Below are positions 45,467 to 55,002 of a stretch of 64,000 nucleotides of DNA, one piece after another. Origin of the DNA: Phaeobacter sp. J2-8 (GTDB taxonomy: Bacteria; Pseudomonadota; Alphaproteobacteria; Rhodobacterales; Rhodobacteraceae). The first letter of the stretch is position 1. The number at the start of each line of letters is the position of its first letter. The translations under genes and the position numbers were made by a program. The notes below the pieces were generated by a model. The model was given only the letters and a program-made list of their open reading frames with translations, had not been told where the DNA came from and did not search any database. The stretch lies in NCBI RefSeq assembly GCF_022867865.1, contig NZ_JALIEC010000003.1:636285-700284 (forward strand), in the 5' to 3' direction.

Positions 45467-46126
45467 ATGTGCGGACGTTTCGCGGTCACTCTCCCCCATG
45501 ATGCCATGGCGCAGCTGTTCGAGGCCACGCAGGCCAATGACCTGCCTGACCCGGTAAACTATAACGTCTGTCCGACAACCCGGATTGCTGTGATCCGCGC
45601 GGGCGAAGGCCATCGCATGTTGCAACCGATGCGGTGGGGGTTCTTGCCGCATTGGTACAAGACCCCCAATGACGGGCCCTTGCTGATCAATGCCCGCGCG
45701 GAAACGATTGCCGAAAAACCCGCCTTTCGCAGCGCCTGTCGCACCCGCCGGTGTCTTATCCCCGCGACCGGGTTTTATGAATGGACCAAGGATGCCGACG
45801 GCAATCGCCTGCCGTGGTATATCTTCCGCGCCGACGGTGCGCCGCTGGTCATGGCCGGGATCTGGCAGGATTGGTCACAGGACGGGATGGATCTGCGCAG
45901 CTGCGCCGTGGTCACAACCGGCGCAAATGTGGCAATGCAGAAAATCCACCACCGAATGCCGGTGATCCTGCCACCGGAAGATTGGGCAATGTGGCTGGGT
46001 GAACACGGCAAAGGCGCGGCACGGCTGATGCAGGCCGCGGACGAGGATGTGTTGGAATATTACCGCGTCGATCCAAAGGTGAATTCGAACCGGGCAACCG
46101 GCGAGACCCTGATTTCGCCACTGTGA
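45467..46126 (+). CDS. SOS response-associated peptidase (SRAP/HMCES/YedK family)
   Basis: Forms a covalent, self-reversing crosslink with abasic sites in single-stranded DNA, shielding them during replication. The 219-residue protein begins MCGRFAV, so Cys2 becomes the N-terminal catalytic residue after methionine removal. The other signatures are present: WGFLPHWYK near residue 58, NARAETIAEKPAF near 74-86, RRCLIPATGFYEW near 93-105 (catalytic glutamate), and the late catalytic histidine in HHRMPVIL near 163-170. It follows the methyltransferase by 5 bp. No LexA box was identified. Confidence 0.95.
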   Translation: MCGRFAVTLPHDAMAQLFEATQANDLPDPVNYNVCPTTRIAVIRAGEGHRMLQPMRWGFLPHWYKTPNDGPLLINARAETIAEKPAFRSACRTRRCLIPATGFYEWTKDADGNRLPWYIFRADGAPLVMAGIWQDWSQDGMDLRSCAVVTTGANVAMQKIHHRMPVILPPEDWAMWLGEHGKGAARLMQAADEDVLEYYRVDPKVNSNRATGETLISPL

Positions 46127-46153
46127 AAACGGCGCTTAGATCTCTCTCCCACG

Positions 46154-46210
46154 TTCATCTGACCAAAAATATCCCGGGGGTGAGGCCAAAGGCCGAGGGG
46201 GCCCCCTTCT
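46154..46210. repeat. Roseobacter-type 3'-end element, copy 2 (inverted, reduced)
   Basis: Read on the minus strand: a G/C-rich inverted part (GGGGGCCCCC and GGCCTTTGGCC), then CACCCCCGGGATATTT, then GGTCAGATGAA. It lies between the convergent SRAP and amylosucrase genes and shares the CCCCCnGGATATTT core with copies 1 and 3 but lacks the CGTC...GCCGACAGG block. Confidence 0.7.
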
Positions 46211-46292
46211 TCGGTTGCCACCTGACGCAGCATTTGGCGGATTGGCGTGGGCTCTCTTCCCGGGCCAACACCGCAAGCCGTGATTACGCCCG

Positions 46293-48191
46293 TCACCGTA
46301 TCCAGAGCGCGCAATAGGGCGGCAAGGCGATGGTCCCGTGATAGTCACCGACCTCCTGATCGCTCAGCACATCGAACAGCCGCGTTGCGCCTTGGGACAT
46401 GACCCAATTGGTCGACAACACCTGCCAGGTCTCGGTGAAATTGAAAACGCATGCCATTGCGCCGGTCGGCGCGCGGCGGGCAAATGCAAAAAGCGCAGAA
46501 TTGCCGGTGTCCAGCACCTCGGTCGGGATCTTGCCGTGAAATTCGGGGGTTTCGGCGCGGCGCGCCAGGATGTGGCGTATCCCGTGGAACACCCGGCCCG
46601 GCACGCTTTCGCGATCCTGATGTGCGGCGGCAACCCGGTCCCAGTTCATTCTGGGCCGGTGCAACCAGCGGCTGTCATGACGATGGGCCGGGGTGTCACG
46701 ATAGCCATAATCATTGGTCAGCCCGATCTTATCGCCCATATAGATCAAGGGGATCCCGCCATAGGCCGCGATCAGCGCATGCCCCATCAGGATGCGGTCA
46801 ATCGCCAGCGCGATTTGCAGGGCATTGTCGCTGTCCTGGGCGCGTTCCAAACCGGCCAATGATGCGGTGGTGCCGCTGTTGCGTTTGTCGCCGGTGTCGG
46901 GATTGTACTGGAACAACGCGCCCTTGGCGAAAGTTCCGGGAAAGCTGCCATCATAGAAATCCGCCAGAAACCGGCGGTGCAGGAAACCGTTCAACCCGGT
47001 CGCGCCTGCGTCTTCGTCGGTGACCGCCCACCCAATATCATCGTGGCAACGCAGATAGGTGGCATAGGTGGCATTGGTCAGAACCGGGGGGAAATGCGTC
47101 GACATCACATGGGTCATCAACCGCGTGTCCCGCGACGCGAGAGAGGACCAGAATTGCACCATTAGCGAGTTGTGATAGGCGAGGTTGCCCTCCTTGCCGT
47201 CATGCTCCCCACGTCCCAGATAGGGCAGCATTTCCGCAGGGCCGACAATCGCCTCTTCCAGATGAATGACCGCCGGGGCCGCTATGCGGGTGGCGGCGCG
47301 CAGGGCCTGAAGCAGCATATGCACCTCTGGCTCTGACTGGCATCTGGTGCCCAGACGTTTCCACATAAAGGCCACCGCATCCAGCCGCAGGACATCAACG
47401 CCCTTGTTGGCCAGAAACAACATGATGCGCAGCATATCCAGAAAGACCCGCGGCTTGGCCCAGTTCAGATCCCATTGGTGGTCGTTGAATGTGGTCCAGA
47501 CCCAGCGCTGGATGTCGTCGTACCAGGTAAAGCTGCCGGGCGACGTGTCGGGGAAAATTTCGATCAGGCTGCGCTCATAGGCCTCTGGCTGGCTGCGGTC
47601 CGGGAACAACAGATAATAATCGCGATAGGTCGCATCCCCGGCGCGGGCCTTTTGCGCCCATTCATGTTCCTTGGCCGTGTGGTTCACCACCATATCAACA
47701 CAGACGCTGATCCCACGGGCGCGACAGGCGGCGGTGACGGCCTCGAAATCTGCCATGGTGCCAAAATCTGGGTTGATGGCGCGGTAGTCCATCACGGAAT
47801 AGCCGCCATCATTGTCGCCGGGGCGCGGATGCAGGCAGGGCATGAAATGCACATAGCTCACCCCCAATTCCACCAGATAATCCAGCCGCTCGATCACCCC
47901 CGCCAGATCATCGGCAAACCGGTCGATATAAAACACATAGCCATTCATGCCCGGTTGCTGGAACCAGTCCGGGTCCAGATCGCGTGCCATATCCAGCGCC
48001 TTGAGCGCCGTCGGGCGTGTCAGCGCCGCGTGACGCAAACTGTCGTCCAGATCCCGGCGAAACTCTTGGAAATCCGGGTGATCGCCATAAAGCTGCTCCA
48101 GCATATGCCACAGATCGTCTTTGCTGCGGGCGTAGCGCAGCTTGAAGACGTCAAGATCACTCAGACTGGCCGGGCGGGACGTATCGGGCAT
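46293..48191 (-). CDS. Amylosucrase-like alpha-amylase family enzyme (GH13)
   Basis: Glycoside hydrolase family 13 enzyme of 632 residues, most like amylosucrases (GH13_4), which transfer glucose from sucrose to a glucan or hydrolyse it. The N-terminal helical region precedes the barrel: GVSYVHFMPCLHPRPGDNDGG (in two parts) near 112-132, VCVDMVVNHTAKEH near 170 (catalytic-site region I), GVDVLRLDAVAFMWKRLG near 270 (nucleophile Asp), VIHLEEAIVG near 315 (acid/base Glu) and RCHDDIGW near 380 (region IV HD). I chose the ATG at 48191 (MPDTSRPAS), preceded by AAGAGG; the longer frame from 48257 is less supported. No adjacent sugar transporter is present. Trehalose synthase is a less likely alternative. 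Confidence 0.85.
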   Translation of the reverse strand: MPDTSRPASLSDLDVFKLRYARSKDDLWHMLEQLYGDHPDFQEFRRDLDDSLRHAALTRPTALKALDMARDLDPDWFQQPGMNGYVFYIDRFADDLAGVIERLDYLVELGVSYVHFMPCLHPRPGDNDGGYSVMDYRAINPDFGTMADFEAVTAACRARGISVCVDMVVNHTAKEHEWAQKARAGDATYRDYYLLFPDRSQPEAYERSLIEIFPDTSPGSFTWYDDIQRWVWTTFNDHQWDLNWAKPRVFLDMLRIMLFLANKGVDVLRLDAVAFMWKRLGTRCQSEPEVHMLLQALRAATRIAAPAVIHLEEAIVGPAEMLPYLGRGEHDGKEGNLAYHNSLMVQFWSSLASRDTRLMTHVMSTHFPPVLTNATYATYLRCHDDIGWAVTDEDAGATGLNGFLHRRFLADFYDGSFPGTFAKGALFQYNPDTGDKRNSGTTASLAGLERAQDSDNALQIALAIDRILMGHALIAAYGGIPLIYMGDKIGLTNDYGYRDTPAHRHDSRWLHRPRMNWDRVAAAHQDRESVPGRVFHGIRHILARRAETPEFHGKIPTEVLDTGNSALFAFARRAPTGAMACVFNFTETWQVLSTNWVMSQGATRLFDVLSDQEVGDYHGTIALPPYCALWIR

Positions 48192-48357
48192 GGAACCTCT
48201 TGGATTGTTGGTCACGTCGGATTGAATTGCCGGGGAAAGTCGCATTGCCGCAGCCATTGGTCAACGGAGGGCGAGCGGAAAACGCAGTTGCTTTGCAATG
48301 TTGGTCAATCCCGTGTTGACCTGCCCGTCGGCATGACGTAATCACCGTTTCTGCTGG

Positions 48358-48431
<74 letters not shown>

Positions 48432-48570
48432 GCCAAACTCCACCGACATCACGCAGCGATAATTCCCGGGCCGGGTGGTCCGATGTGATTGTCATGCGCC
48501 CGCGCATTTTGAGAATTGGCGGTTTTGCGGCATACTTCCCCCTGTCCACACCGGGGGGGGGAGGGGGCGG

Positions 48571-50480
48571 ATGATCACGATACGGATGCTTGCGATCTTG
48601 GTTTTTGGCTGTTTGGGCCTGCCCGCAATGGCCGCCAAACAGGCGCTGATCATCGGCAATGCCGCCTATTCAGAGCTGCCGTCGCTGCAAAACACCCATG
48701 GCGACGCGGGCGGCTATGCGGCGGCCTTTGATGAATTGGGTTTTGCGGTCACCTATCTGAAGGATCTGGATGAATCGGCGCTGGAAGAGGCAATCGTCAC
48801 GTTTGTCGATGGCATCGCGCCGGGGATGAGGTGGCTTTTGTTTTTGCCGGCCATGGCTGGAGCGCCAATGGAATCAATTACCTGATTCCCGTGGATGCCC
48901 CGAAACAGGCCACCGCCCGGCTGTTGGCGCGCCGGTCTTTGGCGTTGAAAAACGGTGTGAACGGGGTGCTGGACGAGATCGCGGCCCAGGGCGCGCTGTT
49001 CAGCCTGGCCATCATCGACGCCTGTCGCGACAATCCATTTGAGGGCAAAAGCACGCGCAGCGCGGGAAATACACGCGGATTGGCGCGGGTGGAGCCGGTG
49101 CGGGGCTCTTTTGTGATCTATTCAGCGGGCGAGGGGCAGACTGCATTGGATCGGCTGCAATCCGATGGCCCGGATCAGCCCTATTCTGTTTTCACCCGCC
49201 ATTTCCTGCCGGTCCTGACCTCTGACATGTATCTTGAGGATGCGGTGTTTGCGGCCCAGGAACGCACGGCCGAAGATGCGCGGCGGGAAAATCACCTGCA
49301 AATCCCCGCGGTCTATCGCCAGAAACTGGGCAAGACCTGTCTGCGCGGCACATGCGGCGCGGCGTCAGCCCCGCCACCGCCCCAGGTCGAAGAGGCCGTG
49401 ATCGACAGCGGCGGCTGGACGGTGGAACAGCGGGTTTCGGGGGAAATGTCGCTGAACCTGAACGGCACCCCGATTGTCGCCCCAGACGGCAGCAGCGTGA
49501 TGTTTCTGCGCAGCGTTGCGGAATACAAACAAACAGAGTTTCAATACCTGAAAGTGTTCCTGGAGCGCTATGACGGGGCGGGCAGACGGCGGGTGTCAGA
49601 AGAGTTGCACACCCTCGCCAATGCGCTTTACGAGGGCCCGGACGGCAGCGCGGTGCTGATGGATTTCCGAAAGTTCTGGTTGGTGGACCAACAGGGAAAC
49701 ATGAGTGATCCCAAAGGGTTCATTGGCGGAGATGTGGCGTTTATCCACAAGACTGTGCCGATTTCGGATCGGTTGTTGCGTATCTATGGCAAAAATTCGC
49801 GGGCCGAGGATGCCCCGGATGTGGTGTTTGACATCGATCTGACCACCGGCGTTGTGCATGATCCGGTTTTCACGAAGCGGCGGATTATCGACCGATGTAT
49901 TTTGAGCCGTCCGGCCATTTCGCCATTGGGTATTACGTCAACAAACCCGAACGCGAGATCGAGGTTTATGCGCCCGATGGCCAGCAATTGTTTGTGGCGG
50001 ATGTGTCGGTTGCGGGTCACGAAGGGTTGCAATGGACCACCGGTCCGCTTGGGCTTTACCTGTTGTATCGGACCAAGGAACAACAGGTCTGGCGCAATGA
50101 GATGACCCTGATGATCAAGGAATGGTCAGGGCGTGAAACCCGCCGCGAGATCCGGTTGCAACATGACCCGCTGTTTCCCGAACGGGTCTGGCCTGGCGGT
50201 GGATGAAAACGGCATGGTTCTGGTCTATGACGGGGTGGGGAAAACCTATGTCGAACGGTTTGACATCTCGGGCCAGTCGCATCTTTGGTTCGCTGAAATT
50301 CCGGGGTTTTCCCAAGGTTATCAATTCCCCTGGACCCCACGCAGTTTGGCGGACGGTGGCGTGATTCTGGATATCGGAATGAAAACACCGATCCGGCCGG
50401 AACCGGGGGGGCAGGATGGGTTTCAGCTGATCCGGATTGGGCGTGCGGGCCAGGTACAAGCGCCCCGGACCGCAGAGTAG
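48571..50480 (+). CDS. Caspase-like (peptidase C14/metacaspase) secreted protein, frame broken three times
   Basis: Predicted periplasmic caspase-fold protein of ~636 residues after repair. A signal peptide (MLAILVFGCLGLPAMAA) precedes the caspase domain: KQALIIGNAAYSELPSLQN, the catalytic histidine in FVFAGHGWS and the catalytic cysteine in IIDACRDNPF, followed by RGLARVEPVRGSFVIYSAGEG (in two parts). The C-terminal ~400 residues form an unidentified, probably beta-propeller-like region. Three indels interrupt it: a missing G in the G run at 48822-48825 (GIAPG joins DEVAFVFAGHG), a missing base near 49893 (IIDR joins MYFEPSG), and an extra base near 50192 (ERVW joins LAVDENG). The dyad residues are intact. 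Three breaks in one gene leave open genuine decay. Start ATG 48571 follows GGGAGGGGGCGG. Confidence 0.8.
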
Positions 50481-50512
50481 CGTCAGGGCGTCAAACTGGT
50501 CGGATTTTTCCA

Positions 50513-50534
50513 GGCGGTTTCAGGCAAGACCGCC
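50513..50534 (+). terminator. Hairpin after the caspase-like gene
   Basis: GGCGGT-N10-ACCGCC forms a 6-bp stem 32 bp beyond the stop. No T tract follows; a weak terminator or attenuating structure. Confidence 0.35.
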
Positions 50535-50541
50535 AGCCCCA

Positions 50542-50569
50542 AACCTGGCCCAAACCTGATCCGAACCTG
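50542..50569. repeat. Three AACCTG direct repeats at 11-bp spacing
   Basis: AACCTG occurs at 50542-50547, 50553-50558 and 50564-50569, exactly 11 bp apart (about one helical turn), ~85 bp before the ABC exporter start. Such direct repeats are typical of tandem-binding response regulators. The binding factor is unknown. Confidence 0.5.
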
Positions 50570-50654
50570 ACGCAAAGCCTATGGCAGGTCGTCCACCGCT
50601 TGCCCCCGTCTGCTCCATTCCGTAAACCGCAAGCGGACGTGATAGGAGAGCCGC

Positions 50655-52448
50655 ATGGCGCGTGGATTGGCCCAACCGCAGGAAGAGCGGGACAAATCGA
50701 AACGCATTGGGGCGCTGGGCGCGCTTTGGCCGTTTATTCTGCCCTATCGGGGGCTGATGGCGCTGGCGATTCTGGCGCTGATCGCGACCGCTGCGACCTC
50801 GCTTGTGCTGCCTTTGGCGGTGCGCCGGGTGATCGACAATTTTGGCGGGGTGGATGGCGCGTTGCTGGACCGCTATTTTGCTGCCGCACTGGGGATTGCG
50901 GCCTTGTTGGCGGTTGGGACGGCGCTGCGCTATGCGCTGGTGACGCGGCTGGGCGAACAGGTGGTGACCGACATCCGCAAGGCGGTGTTTGCCCGTGTCA
51001 TGGGATTGAGCCCGGCATTTTATGAACGCATCATGACCGGCGAAGTGGTCAGCCGGATCACCACGGATACCACGCTTATCCTGTCGGTCATCGGCTCGTC
51101 CATTTCCATCGCTCTGCGCAATGTGTTGATTTTCCTAGGGGGTATGGGGCTGATGCTGTTGACCTCGCCCAAGCTGACGGGATTGGTGTTGTTGATTGTG
51201 CCCGCGGTTGTGGTGCCGATCCTGACGCTGGGCCTGCGGTTGCGCAGCCTGAGCCGGGAAAATCAGGATTGGATTGCGGCCTCTTCTGGCCGTGCCTCGG
51301 AAAGCCTCGGCGCGGTGCAGACCGTCCAGGCCTTTACCCATGAGCTGTTGACGCAAAAGGCGTTTTCCGATGTCACCGACAAATCGCTGGATGCCGCCAG
51401 GCGGCGGATCACCACGCGGGCGATGATGACCGCCATTGTGATCTTTTTGGTGTTCACCGGCGTGGTCGGGGTGCTGTGGATCGGGGCGCATGATGTGCGC
51501 GCTGGCGACATGAGCGCCGGCAGCCTTGTGCAATTTGTGATCTATGCGGTGATGGTGGCCGGTTCGGTTGCCGCCCTGTCCGAGATTTTCGGCGAATTGC
51601 AGCGGGCCGCCGGGGCCACGGAACGGCTTGTTGAATTGCTGCATGCCAAGGATATGGTCAATGATCCCGACAGCCCCTTGCCATTGCCCGCCAATATTCG
51701 CGGTGCGATCCGGTTCGAAAATGTCACCTTCACCTATCCGCAGCGCCCGGATGTTTCGGCGCTGGATCAGGTGTCGCTGGACATTCAACCGGGGGAAACC
51801 GTGGCGCTGGTCGGCCCGTCGGGGGCGGGCAAGACCACGATCATTCAGATGCTGCTGCGGTTTTATGACCCGGCATCGGGCCGCATCACATTGGATGGGG
51901 TCGATATTGCGGCCATGCGCCGGGATGCCTTTCGCGGGGCCATGGCATTGGTGCCGCAGGATCCGGTGATCTTTGCCGCCTCGGCGCGGGACAACATCCG
52001 CTTTGGGCGGCCAGAGGCCAGCGACAAGGATATTGAGGCGGCGGCACGCGCGGCGGCGGCGCATGATTTCATTTCGGCCTTGCCGGATGGCTATGACAGC
52101 GGGTTGGGCGAACGCGGTGTGATGTTGTCGGGGGGGCAGAAACAGCGGATCGCCATCGCCCGCGCCATCCTGCGCGACGCTCCGGTGCTGCTGTTGGACG
52201 AAGCGACAAGCGCGCTGGACGCCGAAAGCGAACGCGCGGTGCAAAACGCGGTAGACGCCCTGAGCCAGAATCGCACCACCCTGATCGTCGCGCACCGGTT
52301 GGCCACGGTGAAAAAGGCCGACCGCATTGTGGTGCTGGATCAGGGGCGGATCGCCGCCATCGGAACGCATGACGCGCTGGTTGCCGAAGACGGGCTTTAT
52401 GCCCGGTTGGCGCGCATGCAGTTCACCGATGGAATCGCCGCAGAATAG
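50655..52448 (+). CDS. ABC exporter, fused permease and ATPase (MsbA/LapB-type half transporter)
   Basis: Half-size ABC exporter of 597 residues that presumably homodimerises in the inner membrane. Six membrane segments lie in residues ~28-320. The nucleotide-binding domain has Walker A GPSGAGKTT near residue 388, signature LSGGQKQR near 490, Walker B VLLLDEATSALD near 512 and the switch histidine in IVAHRLATVK. The start ATG follows AGGAGAG. Family members export lipids, peptides or drugs; nothing here specifies the cargo. Single gene, with three direct repeats upstream and a terminator downstream. Confidence 0.93.
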   Translation: MARGLAQPQEERDKSKRIGALGALWPFILPYRGLMALAILALIATAATSLVLPLAVRRVIDNFGGVDGALLDRYFAAALGIAALLAVGTALRYALVTRLGEQVVTDIRKAVFARVMGLSPAFYERIMTGEVVSRITTDTTLILSVIGSSISIALRNVLIFLGGMGLMLLTSPKLTGLVLLIVPAVVVPILTLGLRLRSLSRENQDWIAASSGRASESLGAVQTVQAFTHELLTQKAFSDVTDKSLDAARRRITTRAMMTAIVIFLVFTGVVGVLWIGAHDVRAGDMSAGSLVQFVIYAVMVAGSVAALSEIFGELQRAAGATERLVELLHAKDMVNDPDSPLPLPANIRGAIRFENVTFTYPQRPDVSALDQVSLDIQPGETVALVGPSGAGKTTIIQMLLRFYDPASGRITLDGVDIAAMRRDAFRGAMALVPQDPVIFAASARDNIRFGRPEASDKDIEAAARAAAAHDFISALPDGYDSGLGERGVMLSGGQKQRIAIARAILRDAPVLLLDEATSALDAESERAVQNAVDALSQNRTTLIVAHRLATVKKADRIVVLDQGRIAAIGTHDALVAEDGLYARLARMQFTDGIAAE

Positions 52449-52451
52449 GCG

Positions 52452-52484
52452 AATGCGCAATTGGAACGCAGCGTCGCATTTTTT
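52452..52484 (+). terminator. Probable intrinsic terminator after the ABC exporter
   Basis: AATGCG (52452-52457) pairs with CGCATT (52475-52480), followed by TTTT; a competing GCGCAA/TTGCGC pairing is possible. It starts 4 bp after the stop codon. Confidence 0.55.
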
Positions 52485-52578
52485 GCGCCGGTGCGTCACT
52501 CTTGCGTGGTAGGATATTCACACGCATCCTGTCGGCAAAGAATGAAGCCCGCATCAGACGGGCCATGGGAGGACTATC

Positions 52579-54462
52579 ATGGGATTTGCATCAGCTGCCG
52601 ATTGCGTTGCCATTGAAACTGAAATGCCTTGGGCTGCGCGTCAGGAACCGGCGACAATTCACGGGATGATCGACCGGGTTGCGACACGGTTCCCGGACCG
52701 GCCCGCCATCAGCTATCAACTTCTGTCGGGACCAAAGGACCCGGCCCAGACCGTGACCTGGTCGCAATTGCAGACCAAGGCCAATCAGGCGGCGAATTTG
52801 TTTCGCAGCCTCGGCATCGGGCCAAAGGATGTGGTGGCCTTTGTCCTGCCCAATTGTCTTGAGACCTCTTATGTGCTGCTGGGCGGCATGGTCGCGGGCA
52901 TTGTGAACCCGATCAATCCACTGCTGGAGCCGGAACAGATCTCTGCCATTCTGCGCGAAACCAAGGCACGTGTTGTGGTCACGCTGAAGAGTTTCCCCAA
53001 AACCGACGTGGCACAAAAGGTCGCCAGCGCGGTCGCAGAGGCCCCGGATGTCGGCCATGTGCTGGAAATTGACCTCAACAGCTACCTCAGCCCGCCCAAA
53101 AGCTGGCTGGTGCCGTTCTTGCGGCCCAAAACCCCGGACCGTCATCACGCCAGGGTTCTTGATTTCGTCGCGGAAATGGCGCGCCAGAACAAGGTGCTGG
53201 ATTTTGAGGATCCGCAACAGGATCGGGTCGGGGCCTTCTTTCACACCGGCGGCACCACCGGCATGCCGAAAGTGGCACAGCATCTCTATTCCGGCATGGT
53301 TTACAACGGTTGGCTGGGCGCGCGGCTGTTGTTTTCGGAAGAAGACAACATCATGTGCCCACTGCCGATGTTCCATGTGTTTGCCGTGCATGTCATCCTG
53401 ATGGCGGCATTGTCGTCGGGGGCGCATGTGGTGTTTCCAACACCCGCCGGCTATCGCGGCGAGGGGGTGTTCGACAATTTCTGGAAACTGATCGAGCGCT
53501 GGAAAATCAGCTTTATCATCACCGTGCCAACTGCCGTATCCGCCCTGATGCAACGACCGGTGGATGCCGATATTTCTTCGGTCAAAACCGCCTTTTCCGG
53601 CTCGGCGCCGATGCCCATGGAATTGTTCAAACGGTTCGAATCCTCGTCGAAGGTTCAAGTCATCGAAGGCTACGGCCTGACCGAGGCCACCTGCCTCGTG
53701 TCCTGTAACCCCACCGAAGGCCAGAAAAAAGTTGGCTCTGTCGGGCTGCCACTGCCGTATACGCATGTGAAAATCGTCAAACGCGCGGGCAATGGCCCCG
53801 AGGCATGTGGCGTCGACGAAATCGGCGAAATCTGTGTCGCCAATCCCGGTGTCTATGCCGGATCGACATACACCGAGGCCGACAAGAACCACGACCTGTT
53901 CCACGAAGACATCTACCTGCGCACCGGCGATCTCGGGCGGATTGATGGCGACGGCTATCTTTGGATCACGGGCCGGGCCAAGGATCTGATCATTCGCGGC
54001 GGTCACAATATCGACCCGGCCGAGATTGAAGAGGCGCTGCTGACCCATCCGGCGGTGGCATTTGCCGGGGCCATCGGCCAACCCGACGCCCATGCCGGCG
54101 AATTGCCCTGTGCCTTTGTCGAACTGGTGGCAGGATCCGAAACCACCGAGGCCGAGCTGCTGGCACATTGCAAGACCCATGTGCATGAGCGGGCAGCGCA
54201 TCCAAAGCATATCACCATTCTGGATGAATTGCCGAAAACGGCGGTGGGCAAGGTGTTCAAACCGGATCTGCGCAAACACGCAATCACCCGCATCTACAAC
54301 GCCGCCTTGTCCGAACGTGGCGTCAATGCCCATGTGGCCGAAGTGATCGACGACAAGAAACGCGGTCTGGTGGCGCGTATTGCGAAATCCGGTATCACCC
54401 GCGAAGAGGATGTGAGCCATGTGTTGGGGGCCTATACCCGACCTTGGGAATGGGCAGAGTAG
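52579..54462 (+). CDS. Acyl-CoA synthetase (AMP-dependent ligase family)
   Basis: ATP-dependent acyl-CoA ligase of 627 residues activating a carboxylic acid through an acyl-adenylate. Motif A is FFHTGGTTGMPKVAQH near residue 216, the middle motif EGYGLTEATCLVS lies near 363, and the C-terminal hinge with LRTGDLGRIDGDGYLWITGRAKD (in two parts) lies near 445-465. RGGHNIDPAEIEEAL and the catalytic lysine in PKTAVGKVFKPDLR are near 475 and 553. The start is preceded by GGGAGGA. The substrate chain length cannot be told. A copy of the GGATATTT element follows the stop. Confidence 0.92.
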   Translation: MGFASAADCVAIETEMPWAARQEPATIHGMIDRVATRFPDRPAISYQLLSGPKDPAQTVTWSQLQTKANQAANLFRSLGIGPKDVVAFVLPNCLETSYVLLGGMVAGIVNPINPLLEPEQISAILRETKARVVVTLKSFPKTDVAQKVASAVAEAPDVGHVLEIDLNSYLSPPKSWLVPFLRPKTPDRHHARVLDFVAEMARQNKVLDFEDPQQDRVGAFFHTGGTTGMPKVAQHLYSGMVYNGWLGARLLFSEEDNIMCPLPMFHVFAVHVILMAALSSGAHVVFPTPAGYRGEGVFDNFWKLIERWKISFIITVPTAVSALMQRPVDADISSVKTAFSGSAPMPMELFKRFESSSKVQVIEGYGLTEATCLVSCNPTEGQKKVGSVGLPLPYTHVKIVKRAGNGPEACGVDEIGEICVANPGVYAGSTYTEADKNHDLFHEDIYLRTGDLGRIDGDGYLWITGRAKDLIIRGGHNIDPAEIEEALLTHPAVAFAGAIGQPDAHAGELPCAFVELVAGSETTEAELLAHCKTHVHERAAHPKHITILDELPKTAVGKVFKPDLRKHAITRIYNAALSERGVNAHVAEVIDDKKRGLVARIAKSGITREEDVSHVLGAYTRPWEWAE

Positions 54463-54499
54463 GGGCCACTGCTGACTGTGCCGGCTTAACCCTTTCGCC

Positions 54500-54575
54500 T
54501 TTCATCTGACCGAAAATATCCCGGGGGGTCTGGGGGGCTGGCCCCCCAGCCTGTCGGCACGCAACGGCGTGACGA
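54500..54575. repeat. Roseobacter-type 3'-end element, copy 3 (inverted)
   Basis: Read on the minus strand it repeats copy 1 block by block: CGTCACGCC...GCGTGCCGACAGG, a GC hairpin (CTGGGGGG-CCAG-CCCCCCAG), ACCCCCCGGGATATTT and GGTCAGATGAAAGG. It lies between the convergent acyl-CoA synthetase and DUF2237 genes. Confidence 0.75.
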
Positions 54576-54610
54576 TTGCCCGCACTTTCGACCGCCAGCT
54601 GTCCAGTCCG

Positions 54611-54982
54611 CTAGCCGATTGCGTTTTCGCGCAGCACTTCCAGCGATACGATCTCCAGCGCCTTCTGATGGGTCGCCGCCAGATTGACTTTGGGCGCACA
54701 GCCTTCGTCATGGGCCTGAAGGAACCTCGCGGCGCAGAGACACCATTGATCGCCCGCCATCAAACCGGAAAACCCGAATTCCGGGCGCGGTGTGGTCAGG
54801 TCGTTGCCGACATATTTCGAAAACGCCAGAAATTCCGCAGTCATCACGGCACAGACCGTATGGCTGCCCTGATCTGCGGCGCAGGTGTTGCAATGGCCAT
54901 CGCGAAAATATCCGGTCAGCGGGTCAATCGAACACCTGGTCAGCGGGGCGCCAAGCACATTGACAGAGGGGTCTTTTTCCAT
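54611..54982 (-). CDS. DUF2237 family protein
   Basis: Small cytoplasmic protein of 123 residues of the DUF2237 family, common in alphaproteobacteria and cyanobacteria; function unknown. Recognisable are NVLGAPLTRCSIDPLTGYFRDG (in two parts) near residues 8-29, CNTCAADQGSHTVCAVMTAEF near 31-51, and GDQWCLCAARFLQAHDEGCAP near 77-97. Conserved cysteines suggest metal binding or redox sensitivity. I chose the ATG at 54982 (MEKDPSVN); the longer frame from 55255 would overlap pth. It lies 20 bp after pth and is probably co-transcribed. Confidence 0.88.
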   Translation of the reverse strand: MEKDPSVNVLGAPLTRCSIDPLTGYFRDGHCNTCAADQGSHTVCAVMTAEFLAFSKYVGNDLTTPRPEFGFSGLMAGDQWCLCAARFLQAHDEGCAPKVNLAATHQKALEIVSLEVLRENAIG

Positions 54983-55002
54983 GGGGTATCCCTTGAATGA
55001 TC

